DNA from: Steroidobacteraceae bacterium
Lineage (GTDB): Bacteria; Pseudomonadota; Gammaproteobacteria; Steroidobacterales; Steroidobacteraceae
Assembly: GCA_021325695.1 (NCBI GenBank)
Contig: JAJTCR010000015.1
Coordinates: 1 to 10,538 of the forward strand
Reading direction: 5' to 3'
Length of the DNA stretch: 10,538 nucleotides
The notes beneath the pieces were generated by a model, which ran no database searches, was not told the DNA's origin, and saw nothing but the letters and a program-made list of their open reading frames with translations. The position numbers and the translations under genes are program-made. Shown in pieces: positions 1-5,732 of this stretch (position 1 is its first letter; every line of letters starts with the position of its first letter).

Positions 1-426
1 TGCCCCACCCAGGAACCGCGGCTGCGCCACCCAGTGCTGGTCCAGCACGCGCATCCGGCGCCAGCGAAAACCCTTCCATCGCGTCTTGGGTCGCGAACTC
101 ACGTAAACGACCCCCGCGCCCGACGCCTGCGCGGCGCGGTACTGGGCCAGGCGGCCCGAACTGTCGAAAATCACGACGTCCGGTTGCTCGGCGCGGATGT
201 ACTCGATCACGCGCGCGTTCGACCGCGTGGGCGAGTCCTCGAGAGAGAGCACGCCGTACGGCGCCTCGCGCGCATAGGGCGCCGCTCGGTTCAGCACGAA
301 CCGGATCCGGCAGCCGGGCCAGCGGCGCTCGAGCCCGCGGGCTGCGGCGAGCGAGCGGTAGTACTCGCCCGCGCCACCGGGGCCGGAGACGGGAATGAAC
401 AGGAAGCGCGGCTCGGCCTCGACCAT
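1..426 (-). CDS. GT-B-like glycosyltransferase, N-terminal part (cut by window edge)
   Basis: This frame is open from an ATG at 426 to the left edge, giving 142 residues with no stop, so the C-terminus lies outside the window. It begins MVEAEPRFLFIPVSGPGG and continues with GAGEYYRSLAAARGLE. A hydrophobic strand, a glycine-rich loop and an amphipathic helix of this kind are typical of the N-terminal Rossmann domain of MurG/PseG-like GT-B transferases. A second strand and loop follows near residues 84-92 (PDVVIFDSSG), and a third near 105-110 (GVVYVSS). The nucleotide-sugar-binding C-terminal domain would be off the window, so donor and acceptor cannot be named. It lies 47 nt downstream of the small HTH gene on the same strand. 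There is no convincing Shine-Dalgarno, but a TAGAAT box ends 7 nt before the ATG, so it may have its own, possibly leaderless, transcript. The CDS is well supported; the family is a fold-level guess. Confidence 0.7.
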   Translation of the reverse strand, partial: MVEAEPRFLFIPVSGPGGAGEYYRSLAAARGLERRWPGCRIRFVLNRAAPYAREAPYGVLSLEDSPTRSNARVIEYIRAEQPDVVIFDSSGRLAQYRAAQASGAGVVYVSSRPKTRWKGFRWRRMRVLDQHWVAQPRFLGGA

Positions 427-433
427 GCGCGCA

Positions 434-439
434 ATTCTA
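434..439 (-). promoter_or_regulatory. Candidate -10 box (TAGAAT) for the left-edge glycosyltransferase gene
   Basis: On the minus strand TAGAAT is followed by 7 nt and then the ATG at 426. That would place a transcription start on or beside the start codon, the arrangement of a leaderless mRNA. No good TTGACA-like -35 is visible at 16-18 bp, so this rests on a single hexamer. Confidence 0.3.
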
Positions 440-473
440 CCGTCCCGCGGGTGTGGAAGAGGGCAGCGCCGGC

Positions 474-839
474 TCAGCGGATGCGCGCCGCGGGCGCCTG
501 TTCGACCTCGAGACGTCCGTGTTTGACGAGCCGCGCCTCGATCCCGGCGCGCGTGCGCTCGTGCTGCGCCGTGAGCTGGTCGACATTGGCGCCGCCGTCG
601 AAGGACGCGAGCAGCCGGTCGTCCTCCTCGCGCGACCAAGGCTTGCCCGCGTTGCGGGGCAGGTTCGCTTGCCGCCGCTGCAGTCGCGTGCGCGACTCCA
701 GCGCTTCCGCTGCGAGCACGAACGCGCTCACGACGTCGGGCGTCTGCAGCGCCGCAACGTCGGTCAGCGGGCTTGCCCCGGCCGGGCCCACGTCCGCTGC
801 GAGCGACCTGAGAATTCCGGCGGCCTTGATGTCGTCCAT
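474..839 (-). CDS. Small protein with C-terminal Myb/SANT-like helix-turn-helix
   Basis: The protein is 121 residues from the ATG at 839. I chose this start because AGGAG lies at 846-850, 6 nt upstream; the frame stays open 28 codons further up, but those residues (Cys/His/Pro-rich) look like non-coding sequence. Residues 1-60 are Ala/Leu-rich and probably helical. Residues 67-109 carry a pattern seen in many bacterial hypothetical proteins: PWSREEDDRLLASF, then a helix VDQLTAQHERT, then AGIEARLVKHG. The Trp, the acidic EED and the final RL..HG resemble the Myb/SANT-type or HTH module found at the ends of some bacterial nucleases and helicases. DNA binding is inferred; no catalytic residues are seen. 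The gene sits between the LON-domain gene and the glycosyltransferase gene on the same strand, so it is probably the fourth gene of the mpl operon. Confidence 0.8.
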   Translation of the reverse strand: MDDIKAAGILRSLAADVGPAGASPLTDVAALQTPDVVSAFVLAAEALESRTRLQRRQANLPRNAGKPWSREEDDRLLASFDGGANVDQLTAQHERTRAGIEARLVKHGRLEVEQAPAARIR

Positions 840-945
840 GTGCTGCTCCTGCCTGCAGTGAACCAACGCGGGATGCGCGTGCGGCGCGCAGGAGCATTCC
901 ACGCGAGCCACGGGGTCGCGCACGAGCTGAATTTGCGGGCAGTGG

Positions 946-960
946 GCGGCAAATTGCCGC
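946..960. repeat. Near-perfect palindrome GCGGCAA-A-TTGCCGC
   Basis: Seven-base arms flank one central base, in the 131-nt gap between the LON-domain gene and the HTH gene. As RNA it could form a 6-bp stem with a 3-nt loop, but no U-run follows on either strand, so a terminator is unlikely. AATTTGC at 930-936 is a further inverted copy of GCAAATT at 949-955. It could be an operator or an mRNA-processing stem; function is not shown. The rest of this gap holds nothing recognisable except the HTH gene's ribosome binding site. Confidence 0.35.
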
Positions 961-970
961 GCGCACGCGG

Positions 971-1672
971 TCAGTCGTCGTCGTGTTCGACGTTTTCGTC
1001 TTCGTCTTCGTCGTCGTCCTGGTCGTCGTCCTCGTTGTCTTCGTTTTCGTTGCTGCCGCGTTCGGGCGGCTCGGTCGTGATCTCGAACAGCGGTCGCAGG
1101 AAGCGCAGACGCTCGACGGGGTCGTCGAGTTCGAGGCAGTGCTGCTTGTGCCCCGGCGGCAACGGCAGGATCTCGGCGAGCCGACCGCCCACCCAGGCGG
1201 CGTCGTCGAGTCGTCGCTCGAGCGACTCGTAGGGCTCACCGATCTGCTCGAGCACGTGACCGAGCGCGGGGCCGAGGTCCGCGAACTCGTCGGGCAACGG
1301 TACGCTCGGGTCCTCGGGCAGCCATTCGACCTCGGCCAGGTGCAGACCGTCTCGCGCGCGGCTGCGCGCGTGGATGCGGAACCGCCGCTCGCCACGGGCC
1401 TCGATTCCGAGCAGGCCGTCGGGCTGGCCGGAGAAGTCCACGATCCGCGCATAAGTGCCGACGTCGCAGGTTTCGGTCGGCGACGTGCCCGCCTCCTGTC
1501 CCTCGGCGATCAGCACCACGCCGAAACCGGTGTCCTCGCGCAGGCAGCGTCGCACGAGGTCGATGTAACGTGCTTCGAAGATGCGCAGCGGCAACGGACC
1601 GCCCGGAAACAGCACGGTGTTGAGCGGAAACAGCGGGATCTCCGCGCGCGTTGCGGTCTCGGGGGTCGACAT
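971..1672 (-). CDS. LON substrate-binding-domain protein with acidic C-terminal tail
   Basis: This 233-residue protein starts with the hallmark of the Lon protease N-terminal domain: IPLFPLNTVLFPGGPLPLRI at 12-31, FEARY at 32-36, then GFGVVLI at 49-55, a conserved GTYARI (72-77) and GERRFRI at 94-100. A helical region follows to about residue 200. There is no AAA+ ATPase and no Ser-Lys protease domain, so this is the stand-alone type often annotated as 'peptidase S16, lon domain protein', whose role is poorly defined. Residues 209-233 are almost entirely Asp, Glu and Asn, an extreme acidic tail. The ATG at 1672 is 18 nt after the mpl stop. A GGAG sits only 2 nt before it, which is too close for a normal ribosome site, while CATAAT lies 7 nt before it. 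It is probably co-transcribed with mpl. Confidence 0.9.
   Translation of the reverse strand: MSTPETATRAEIPLFPLNTVLFPGGPLPLRIFEARYIDLVRRCLREDTGFGVVLIAEGQEAGTSPTETCDVGTYARIVDFSGQPDGLLGIEARGERRFRIHARSRARDGLHLAEVEWLPEDPSVPLPDEFADLGPALGHVLEQIGEPYESLERRLDDAAWVGGRLAEILPLPPGHKQHCLELDDPVERLRFLRPLFEITTEPPERGSNENEDNEDDDQDDDEDEDENVEHDDD
974..1051 (-). repeat. Low-complexity Asp/Glu codon tract in the LON-domain gene
   Basis: The minus strand is a run of GAC, GAN and AAC codons (read on the plus strand as gtcgtc/ttcgtc units). It encodes residues 208-233 of the LON-domain protein. The units are short and imperfect, so this is a codon-level microsatellite and not a CRISPR or VNTR with fixed spacers. Confidence 0.7.
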
Positions 1673-1679
1673 GGCTCCG

Positions 1680-1685
1680 ATTATG
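1680..1685 (-). promoter_or_regulatory. Candidate -10 box (CATAAT) before the LON-domain gene
   Basis: CATAAT on the minus strand ends 7 nt before the ATG at 1672, in the short gap after mpl. The spacing is the same as for the TAGAAT before the left-edge glycosyltransferase. No clear -35 is seen. It could provide an internal, possibly leaderless, start inside the operon. Confidence 0.25.
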
Positions 1686-1690
1686 CCCCG

Positions 1691-3085
1691 TCAGGCAGGC
1701 GCGCGAGCCCGCGTCCGCAGCGCGTGCAACAGGCGTTCGTGCAGGCCGCCGAACGAGCCGTTGCTCATCAGGACGAGGTGGTCGCCCGGACGTGCCTCCC
1801 CGATCAGCCCCGCGACGAGCGGCTCGAGCTCGCCGTGCACGACGGCGAGACGGCCGAGCGGCTGCATCGCCTCGCCCACGTCCCACTTCACCTCGGGCGA
1901 CCGGTAGACGAACACCTTGTCCGCGCCGCGCAGCGACTCGGCGAGCGCCGCCTTGTGCGTGCCGAGTTTCATCGTGTTCGAGCGCGGTTCCAGCACGGCG
2001 ATCACACGCCCCGGTCCCGCCTTGCGACGGACTCCCTCGAGCGTGGTGGTGATCGCGGTCGGGTGATGCGCGAAGTCGTCGTAGACGACGATGCCGTCGA
2101 CGATGCCGCGCACCTCGAGCCGCCGCTTCACGCCGCCGAAATGGCGCAGTGCTTCGAGCGCCGCCGCTTCCTCGACGCCGGCGTGCACCGCCGCCACGAT
2201 CGCGGCGAGCGCATTGGCGGCGTTGTGTCGCCCGAGCAGGTTCCAGTCCACACACCCCAGGTGTCGCTCGCCGCGGCAGACCTCGAAGCTCCCGTAATCA
2301 CCGCCGTCGCCCGTCGGGGCGATGTGCCACTCGGCGTCGGCGCCGGGCCGCGTCGCGAATCGCTCCACGGGCGTCCAGCAGCCGAGCTGCAGCACCTCGT
2401 CGAGGTTCGGCTCCTCGGCGTTGACCACGAGCCGGCCGTTGCGCGGGACCGAGCGCAGCAGCAGGTGGAACTGGCGCTGGATCGACGCGACGTCGGGGTA
2501 GATGTCGGCGTGGTCGTGCTCGAGGTTGTTGAGGATCGCCGTGCGCGGTCGGTAGTGCACGAACTTCGCGCGCTTGTCGAAGAACGCCGTGTCGTACTCG
2601 TCGGCCTCGATCACGAAGTGCCGTCCGTCGCCGAGGCGTGCGCTCATGCCGAAATCGAGCGGCACGCCGCCGATCAGGAACCCGGGCTTGAGGCCGGCGT
2701 GCTGCAGGATCCACGCGAGCAGGCTGCTCGTGGTCGTCTTGCCGTGCGTCCCCGCGACACCGAGCACCCAGCGGTCGTTGCGCTGGAGCACGTTGCGTGC
2801 AAGCCATTCGGGACCCGATTCGTACGGCCGGCCACTGTCGAGCAGCGCCTCGACCAGGGCGTTGCCGCGACTGAGGACGTTGCCGACCACGAACACATCC
2901 GGCGCGAGCTTGAGCTGGTCCGGCTCGTAACCCTCGATGACGTCGACCCCGAGCGCCGCGAGCTGCGTGCTCATCGGTGGGTAGACGTTGCGGTCGGAGC
3001 CCGTGACGCTGTGGCCCGCGGCCCGGGCGATCGCGGCAATGCCGCCCATGAACGTGCCGCAGATGCCGAGGATGTGCAGATGCAA
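1691..3085 (-). CDS. mpl: UDP-N-acetylmuramate:L-alanyl-gamma-D-glutamyl-meso-diaminopimelate ligase
   Basis: Mpl is a cytoplasmic Mur-family ligase of peptidoglycan recycling. It uses ATP to join the recovered tripeptide L-Ala-D-Glu-mesoDAP to UDP-MurNAc. The 464-residue protein matches Mpl along its whole length: HILGICGTFMGG at 4-15, GSDRNVYPPMST at 29-40, the ATP loop GTHGKTTT at 112-119, EADEYDTAFFDKR at 160-172, NNLEHDHADI at 186-195, GRHNAAN at 285-291, DDFAHHPTA at 336-344, EPRSNTM at 366-372 and SNGSFGG at 441-447. YDTAFFDKR and the cluster DDFAHHPTAI separate it from MurC. The start is TTG at 3085: GGGAG at 3093-3097 lies 7 nt upstream, and the N-terminus then aligns exactly with known Mpl. 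The ribosome site lies inside the last codons of the upstream membrane gene, whose TGA ends 3 nt before the TTG, which implies translational coupling. Confidence 0.97.
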   Translation of the reverse strand: MHLHILGICGTFMGGIAAIARAAGHSVTGSDRNVYPPMSTQLAALGVDVIEGYEPDQLKLAPDVFVVGNVLSRGNALVEALLDSGRPYESGPEWLARNVLQRNDRWVLGVAGTHGKTTTSSLLAWILQHAGLKPGFLIGGVPLDFGMSARLGDGRHFVIEADEYDTAFFDKRAKFVHYRPRTAILNNLEHDHADIYPDVASIQRQFHLLLRSVPRNGRLVVNAEEPNLDEVLQLGCWTPVERFATRPGADAEWHIAPTGDGGDYGSFEVCRGERHLGCVDWNLLGRHNAANALAAIVAAVHAGVEEAAALEALRHFGGVKRRLEVRGIVDGIVVYDDFAHHPTAITTTLEGVRRKAGPGRVIAVLEPRSNTMKLGTHKAALAESLRGADKVFVYRSPEVKWDVGEAMQPLGRLAVVHGELEPLVAGLIGEARPGDHLVLMSNGSFGGLHERLLHALRTRARAPA

Positions 3086-3088
3086 CGG

Positions 3089-3607
3089 TCAGCTCCCTTT
3101 TCCTGCCGCGAGTTCGAGCAGCAGGTTGATCAGCAGGAAATACGTGAGCGACAGCGCCACGCCCGTGAACAGGTTCGAGTCGGTCGCGAGCTTGAGGATG
3201 CGCCCGGTGACGAGTGCGAACACGACGACGAGCGACAGCGCCACGAAGCCCGCGACCGGCGACTCCGGCCCCAGGTCCAGCGACGACAGCAGCCACTGCG
3301 TCGGCAGGAACAGCACGACGCCGAGCACCGCCCCCGTGCCCAGCACGGCCGTCGCTGTCTGCAGGAAGCGCTCGCGCCGGTTGAACAGCCGCAGCAGCAG
3401 CCACACGCCGCCGGCGAGCAGCAGCGGGTCGAGCACGACGAAGACGAACCACGCGGCCGCCGGTTCGTCGAGCAGCGACAGTTGCAGCGCGCTCACGACG
3501 ACGTAGGCCAGGGCGGCCACGCCCAGCAGCAGCGGCGATGCGGGGAGGTCCTGCGGGCCGCGGCGCCAGAGTACGATGTCGAGGAAGACCGTCAGGAATT
3601 GCAGCAC
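3089..3607 (-). CDS. Five-segment inner-membrane protein of unknown function upstream of mpl
   Basis: I do not recognise a named family with certainty. From the GTG at 3607 it is 172 residues with about five hydrophobic segments, near 26-46, 52-73, 84-105, 117-138 and 146-167. A short basic loop (RLFNRRER, 73-80) lies after the second segment and probably faces the cytoplasm. The shape resembles small Yip1-like membrane proteins, but that is only a fold impression. The frame stays open upstream to 3784, but those 59 codons are antisense to rnd and not hydrophobic, so I took the GTG just before the first LQFLTVFLD; its ribosome site is weak. Only 3 nt separate its stop from the mpl start, so it is the first gene of the mpl operon and may act in envelope or murein recycling, though nothing in its sequence proves that. 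Confidence 0.8.
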   Translation of the reverse strand: MLQFLTVFLDIVLWRRGPQDLPASPLLLGVAALAYVVVSALQLSLLDEPAAAWFVFVVLDPLLLAGGVWLLLRLFNRRERFLQTATAVLGTGAVLGVVLFLPTQWLLSSLDLGPESPVAGFVALSLVVVFALVTGRILKLATDSNLFTGVALSLTYFLLINLLLELAAGKGS

Positions 3608-3636
3608 GATGCGACGCGGCGGCCTGAGGAACGGCG

Positions 3637-3642
3637 ATTCTA
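3637..3642 (-). promoter_or_regulatory. Candidate -10 box (TAGAAT) for the membrane protein-mpl operon
   Basis: TAGAAT on the minus strand lies 29 nt before the GTG of the membrane gene, within the 54-nt divergent gap shared with rnd. It gives a short normal leader. No strong -35 is seen; upstream elements would have to lie over the first codons of rnd. Confidence 0.35.
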
Positions 3643-3661
3643 CACGCAGGTCACCCGTCCG

Positions 3662-4774
3662 ATGCGCGAAGCCAAGTTGATCCACGACGCCGGCGAACTC
3701 GACGCGGCGCTGTTCCGCCTGCGCGGCGCCGACCGGCTCGCGCTCGACACGGAGTTCATGCGCGAGCGCACGTACCACCCGCAACTCTGCCTGGTGCAGC
3801 TCGCGACCGAGACGGACTGCTTGCTGATCGATCCGCTGGCAGCTCTCGACCTAGCACCGCTGTACGAGCTGCTGCAGGACCGTACCAAGCTCAAGATTCT
3901 GCACGCAGCGCGCCAGGACCTCGAAGTGCTCCAGCTCGCGGGTGGTGCCGTGCCGGGTCCGCTGTTCGACACGCAGGTGGCGGCGGCCATGCTCGGGTTT
4001 CCCGCGCAGGTCGGCTATGCCGAACTGGTCGCGCGCCAGCTCGGTCACTCGATCGACAAGGGCCAGACGCGCACCGACTGGTCGAAGCGGCCGCTCACGG
4101 CGGCGCAGCTCGCGTATGCGGCCGACGACGTGCGTCACCTGCTCGTGCTCCACAGCGAGCTTCAGGCTGCGCTCGCCGCGCAAGGCCGCGCCGGCTGGAT
4201 CGAGCAGGAAACGGCGACGCTCGAGAATCCGGCGCTGTATCGAACGGATCCGGCCGCGGCCTGGAAGCGACTCAAGGGACTCAACCGGCTGCGCCCGGCG
4301 GAGCAGGTTGCGGCGCGCGCGCTGGCCGACTGGCGCGAGCGACGCGCGCTCGAATCGGACAGGCCGCGCACGTGGATCCTGTCGGACGAGGCGCTCTACG
4401 CGATCGCGACGCGCGCGCCGGCGACGAGCGCCGCACTCGAGGCCATCGACTCGCTGCCGGCCGGTATCGTGCGCCGCCGTGGCGAGGAACTGCTCGAGTT
4501 GCTGCGTGCGGCCCGCGAGGGCGAGCCGCCGGCACCGCTTGAAGTACCGCGCAAGCCGACCAACGAGGAGCAGGCCCTCGCCGCCGAGTTGCTGACAGTC
4601 GTGCGCGACCAGGCGACCACGCTCGGGTTGGCGGCGGAAGTGCTCGCCACGCGCAAGGAGGTGGAGGCGATCGCGTACGGCTCAGTCGCGCCGGAGCAGA
4701 GCCCGCTGCTGCGCGGCTGGCGGCGCGAGGTGGTCGGGACGAAGTTGCTCGAGCGGCTCGAACGTCGGCCGTAG
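3662..4774 (+). CDS. rnd: Ribonuclease D
   Basis: RNase D is a 3'-to-5' exoribonuclease that trims tRNA precursors and other small structured RNAs. The 370-residue protein is close to the usual length (E. coli about 375). The DEDDy exonuclease core is complete: motif I LDTEFMRERTY (28-38; D29, E31), motif II LHAARQDLEVL (80-90; D86) and motif III YAADDVRHLL (152-161; Y152, D156). These acidic residues bind the two catalytic metals. Residues about 205-286 form an HRDC RNA-binding domain (LNRLRPAEQVAARALADWR... LSDEALYAIA), followed by a second HRDC-like segment to the end. The ATG at 3662 aligns with other RNase D proteins. The same frame is open for 893 codons upstream, but that part is antisense to the LON-domain, mpl and membrane genes and should not be joined. 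Only a weak ribosome site (AGG at 3648-3650) is seen. Confidence 0.96.
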   Translation: MREAKLIHDAGELDAALFRLRGADRLALDTEFMRERTYHPQLCLVQLATETDCLLIDPLAALDLAPLYELLQDRTKLKILHAARQDLEVLQLAGGAVPGPLFDTQVAAAMLGFPAQVGYAELVARQLGHSIDKGQTRTDWSKRPLTAAQLAYAADDVRHLLVLHSELQAALAAQGRAGWIEQETATLENPALYRTDPAAAWKRLKGLNRLRPAEQVAARALADWRERRALESDRPRTWILSDEALYAIATRAPATSAALEAIDSLPAGIVRRRGEELLELLRAAREGEPPAPLEVPRKPTNEEQALAAELLTVVRDQATTLGLAAEVLATRKEVEAIAYGSVAPEQSPLLRGWRREVVGTKLLERLERRP

Positions 4775-4819
4775 CGGGTTGCTGCAAGTGCGCCTGTGAC
4801 GGACGTTCCACGAGGCAAT

Positions 4820-4853
4820 CCCTGCGCCGGATGCAGGGTCTCGCCGATTTTTT
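4820..4853 (+). terminator. Candidate Rho-independent terminator after rnd
   Basis: CCCTGC (4820-4825) pairs with GCAGGG (4833-4838) around a 7-nt loop, and a run of six T (4848-4853) follows after 9 nt. The gap before the T-run is longer than ideal. A second small inverted repeat, GCCGA/TCGGC, brackets the T-run. It sits in the 127-nt convergent gap between rnd and adk. On the minus strand no T-run follows a stem, so no matching adk terminator is evident. Confidence 0.4.
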
Positions 4854-4865
4854 GTCGGCCCGCGT

Positions 4866-4892
4866 GCAGGCGCCGCGGCCCGCGTTCAGTGC
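4866..4892. repeat. Short direct repeat in the rnd-adk convergent gap
   Basis: On the minus strand the 10-mer ACGCGGGCCG occurs twice, about 22 nt apart, between the adk stop and the T-run region. It is too short and GC-rich to assign a role; it may be chance. Confidence 0.25.
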
Positions 4893-4901
4893 TGCGCCAG
4901 G

Positions 4902-5561
4902 TCAGGCGCCGGAGACCTTGACGAACTCGGCATAGACGCGATCCATGGGCTGGTCGGCATTGACGACCTTGAGCAGTCCGCGCGCCCGGTAGTGTTCGAT
5001 CAGCGGGCTCGTCTGCTCGTTGTAGACCTTGAGCCGGTTCTCGATCACGTCTTCCTTGTCGTCGTCACGCTGCTTCAGCGTGGGCGCGTCGGCGCCGTGC
5101 ACCGGGTTGTCGCAACGCTCCCCCTTCTCCGACGGCGCCGAGTACGCATTGAATACCTTGCCGCAGACCGGGCAGGTGCGGCGTCCGGTCAGGCGCATGA
5201 ACAGCGCCTTCTCGTCCACCTTCATCAGCACCACGGCATCGAGTGGCTGTTCGAGTTCGGCCAGCACCCGGTCGAGCGCGTCGGCCTGGGCGCAGTTGCG
5301 CGGATAACCGTCGAGGATGAAGCCCGCAGCGGCGTCCGGTCGGCCGAGACGCTCGCGGATCAACCCGAGGACGATGTCGTCGGTCACCAGTTCGCCCGCG
5401 TCCATCGCGGCCTTGGCGCGCTGGCCGAGATCGGTGCCGCGGGCCACGGCATCGCGCAGGAGATCGCCGGACGAGACCTGCGGGATGCCTTTCTGGTCGC
5501 GCAGCCGTTGAGCCTGCGTGCCCTTGCCGGAGCCGGGAGCTCCGAGTAGTACGAGTCTCAT
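4902..5561 (-). CDS. adk: Adenylate kinase, long-lid type with cysteine motif
   Basis: The enzyme catalyses ATP + AMP = 2 ADP in the cytoplasm. The 219-residue protein has the P-loop GAPGSGKGTQ at 7-16, the AMP-binding SSGDLLRDAV at 30-39 (more often STGDMLR), LDGYPRN at 83-89 (usually DGFPRT), R123 and R127-R128 near the lid, and QRDDDKEDVIENRL at 164-177. The lid (about 122-168) is the long form and carries C130, C133 and C150, the positions of three zinc ligands in zinc-type kinases. After C150 comes DNPVHG, so the usual fourth Cys or Asp three residues later is missing; D151 or H155 could replace it. The ATG at 5561 puts the P-loop at the usual place, and the open frame further upstream is antisense to pfp. 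Only a weak ribosome site is seen. The gene is divergent from pfp and convergent with rnd. Confidence 0.97.
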   Translation of the reverse strand: MRLVLLGAPGSGKGTQAQRLRDQKGIPQVSSGDLLRDAVARGTDLGQRAKAAMDAGELVTDDIVLGLIRERLGRPDAAAGFILDGYPRNCAQADALDRVLAELEQPLDAVVLMKVDEKALFMRLTGRRTCPVCGKVFNAYSAPSEKGERCDNPVHGADAPTLKQRDDDKEDVIENRLKVYNEQTSPLIEHYRARGLLKVVNADQPMDRVYAEFVKVSGA

Positions 5562-5599
5562 TCTGGTTTGCCGTCCGCGGTCCGTCCGAAGGGGGCTGC

Positions 5600-5629
5600 A
5601 CCCTACTCGCAGCCAACCGCCAGTGTCCA
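5600..5629 (-). promoter_or_regulatory. Candidate adk promoter (TGGACA - 18 bp - TAGGGT)
   Basis: On the minus strand TGGACA (5624-5629) matches the sigma-70 -35 at five of six bases. TAGGGT (5600-5605) follows after 18 bp and matches the -10 at T, A and the last T. It lies 38 nt before the adk ATG, in the 171-nt divergent gap shared with pfp. Confidence 0.35.
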
Positions 5630-5675
5630 GACCCGGACTTCCTGCGAGAGCTGCCGACCGACCACGCCCATCCGC

Positions 5676-5681
5676 TATCAT
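5676..5681 (+). promoter_or_regulatory. Candidate -10 box (TATCAT) for pfp
   Basis: TATCAT lies 51 nt before the pfp ATG. No good -35 hexamer is present at 16-19 bp. Downstream, the leader is locally T-rich (5694-5717), unlike the surrounding GC-rich DNA, and would leave the pfp ribosome site GGAG (5724-5727) unstructured. Confidence 0.35.
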
Positions 5682-5732
5682 TCGGGATCTAAGTCCCCGT
5701 TTTGCGTAAATTTTTCCCCTGCTGGAGTCGCG

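Noticed and set aside
840..923. 28-codon N-terminal extension of the HTH protein
   Set aside because: AGGAG with 6-nt spacing supports the ATG at 839; the extension has Cys/His/Pro-rich content unlike the rest.
974..1060. Repetitive gtcgtc/ttcgtc units as a possible CRISPR or tandem array
   Set aside because: The units are 3-6 nt with no spacers and are explained by the Asp/Glu codons of the LON-domain protein.
983..3661. 893-codon open frame upstream of and in frame with rnd
   Set aside because: It is antisense to the LON-domain, mpl and membrane genes, its translation is Arg/Glu/His-rich low complexity, and RNase D aligns only from 3662.
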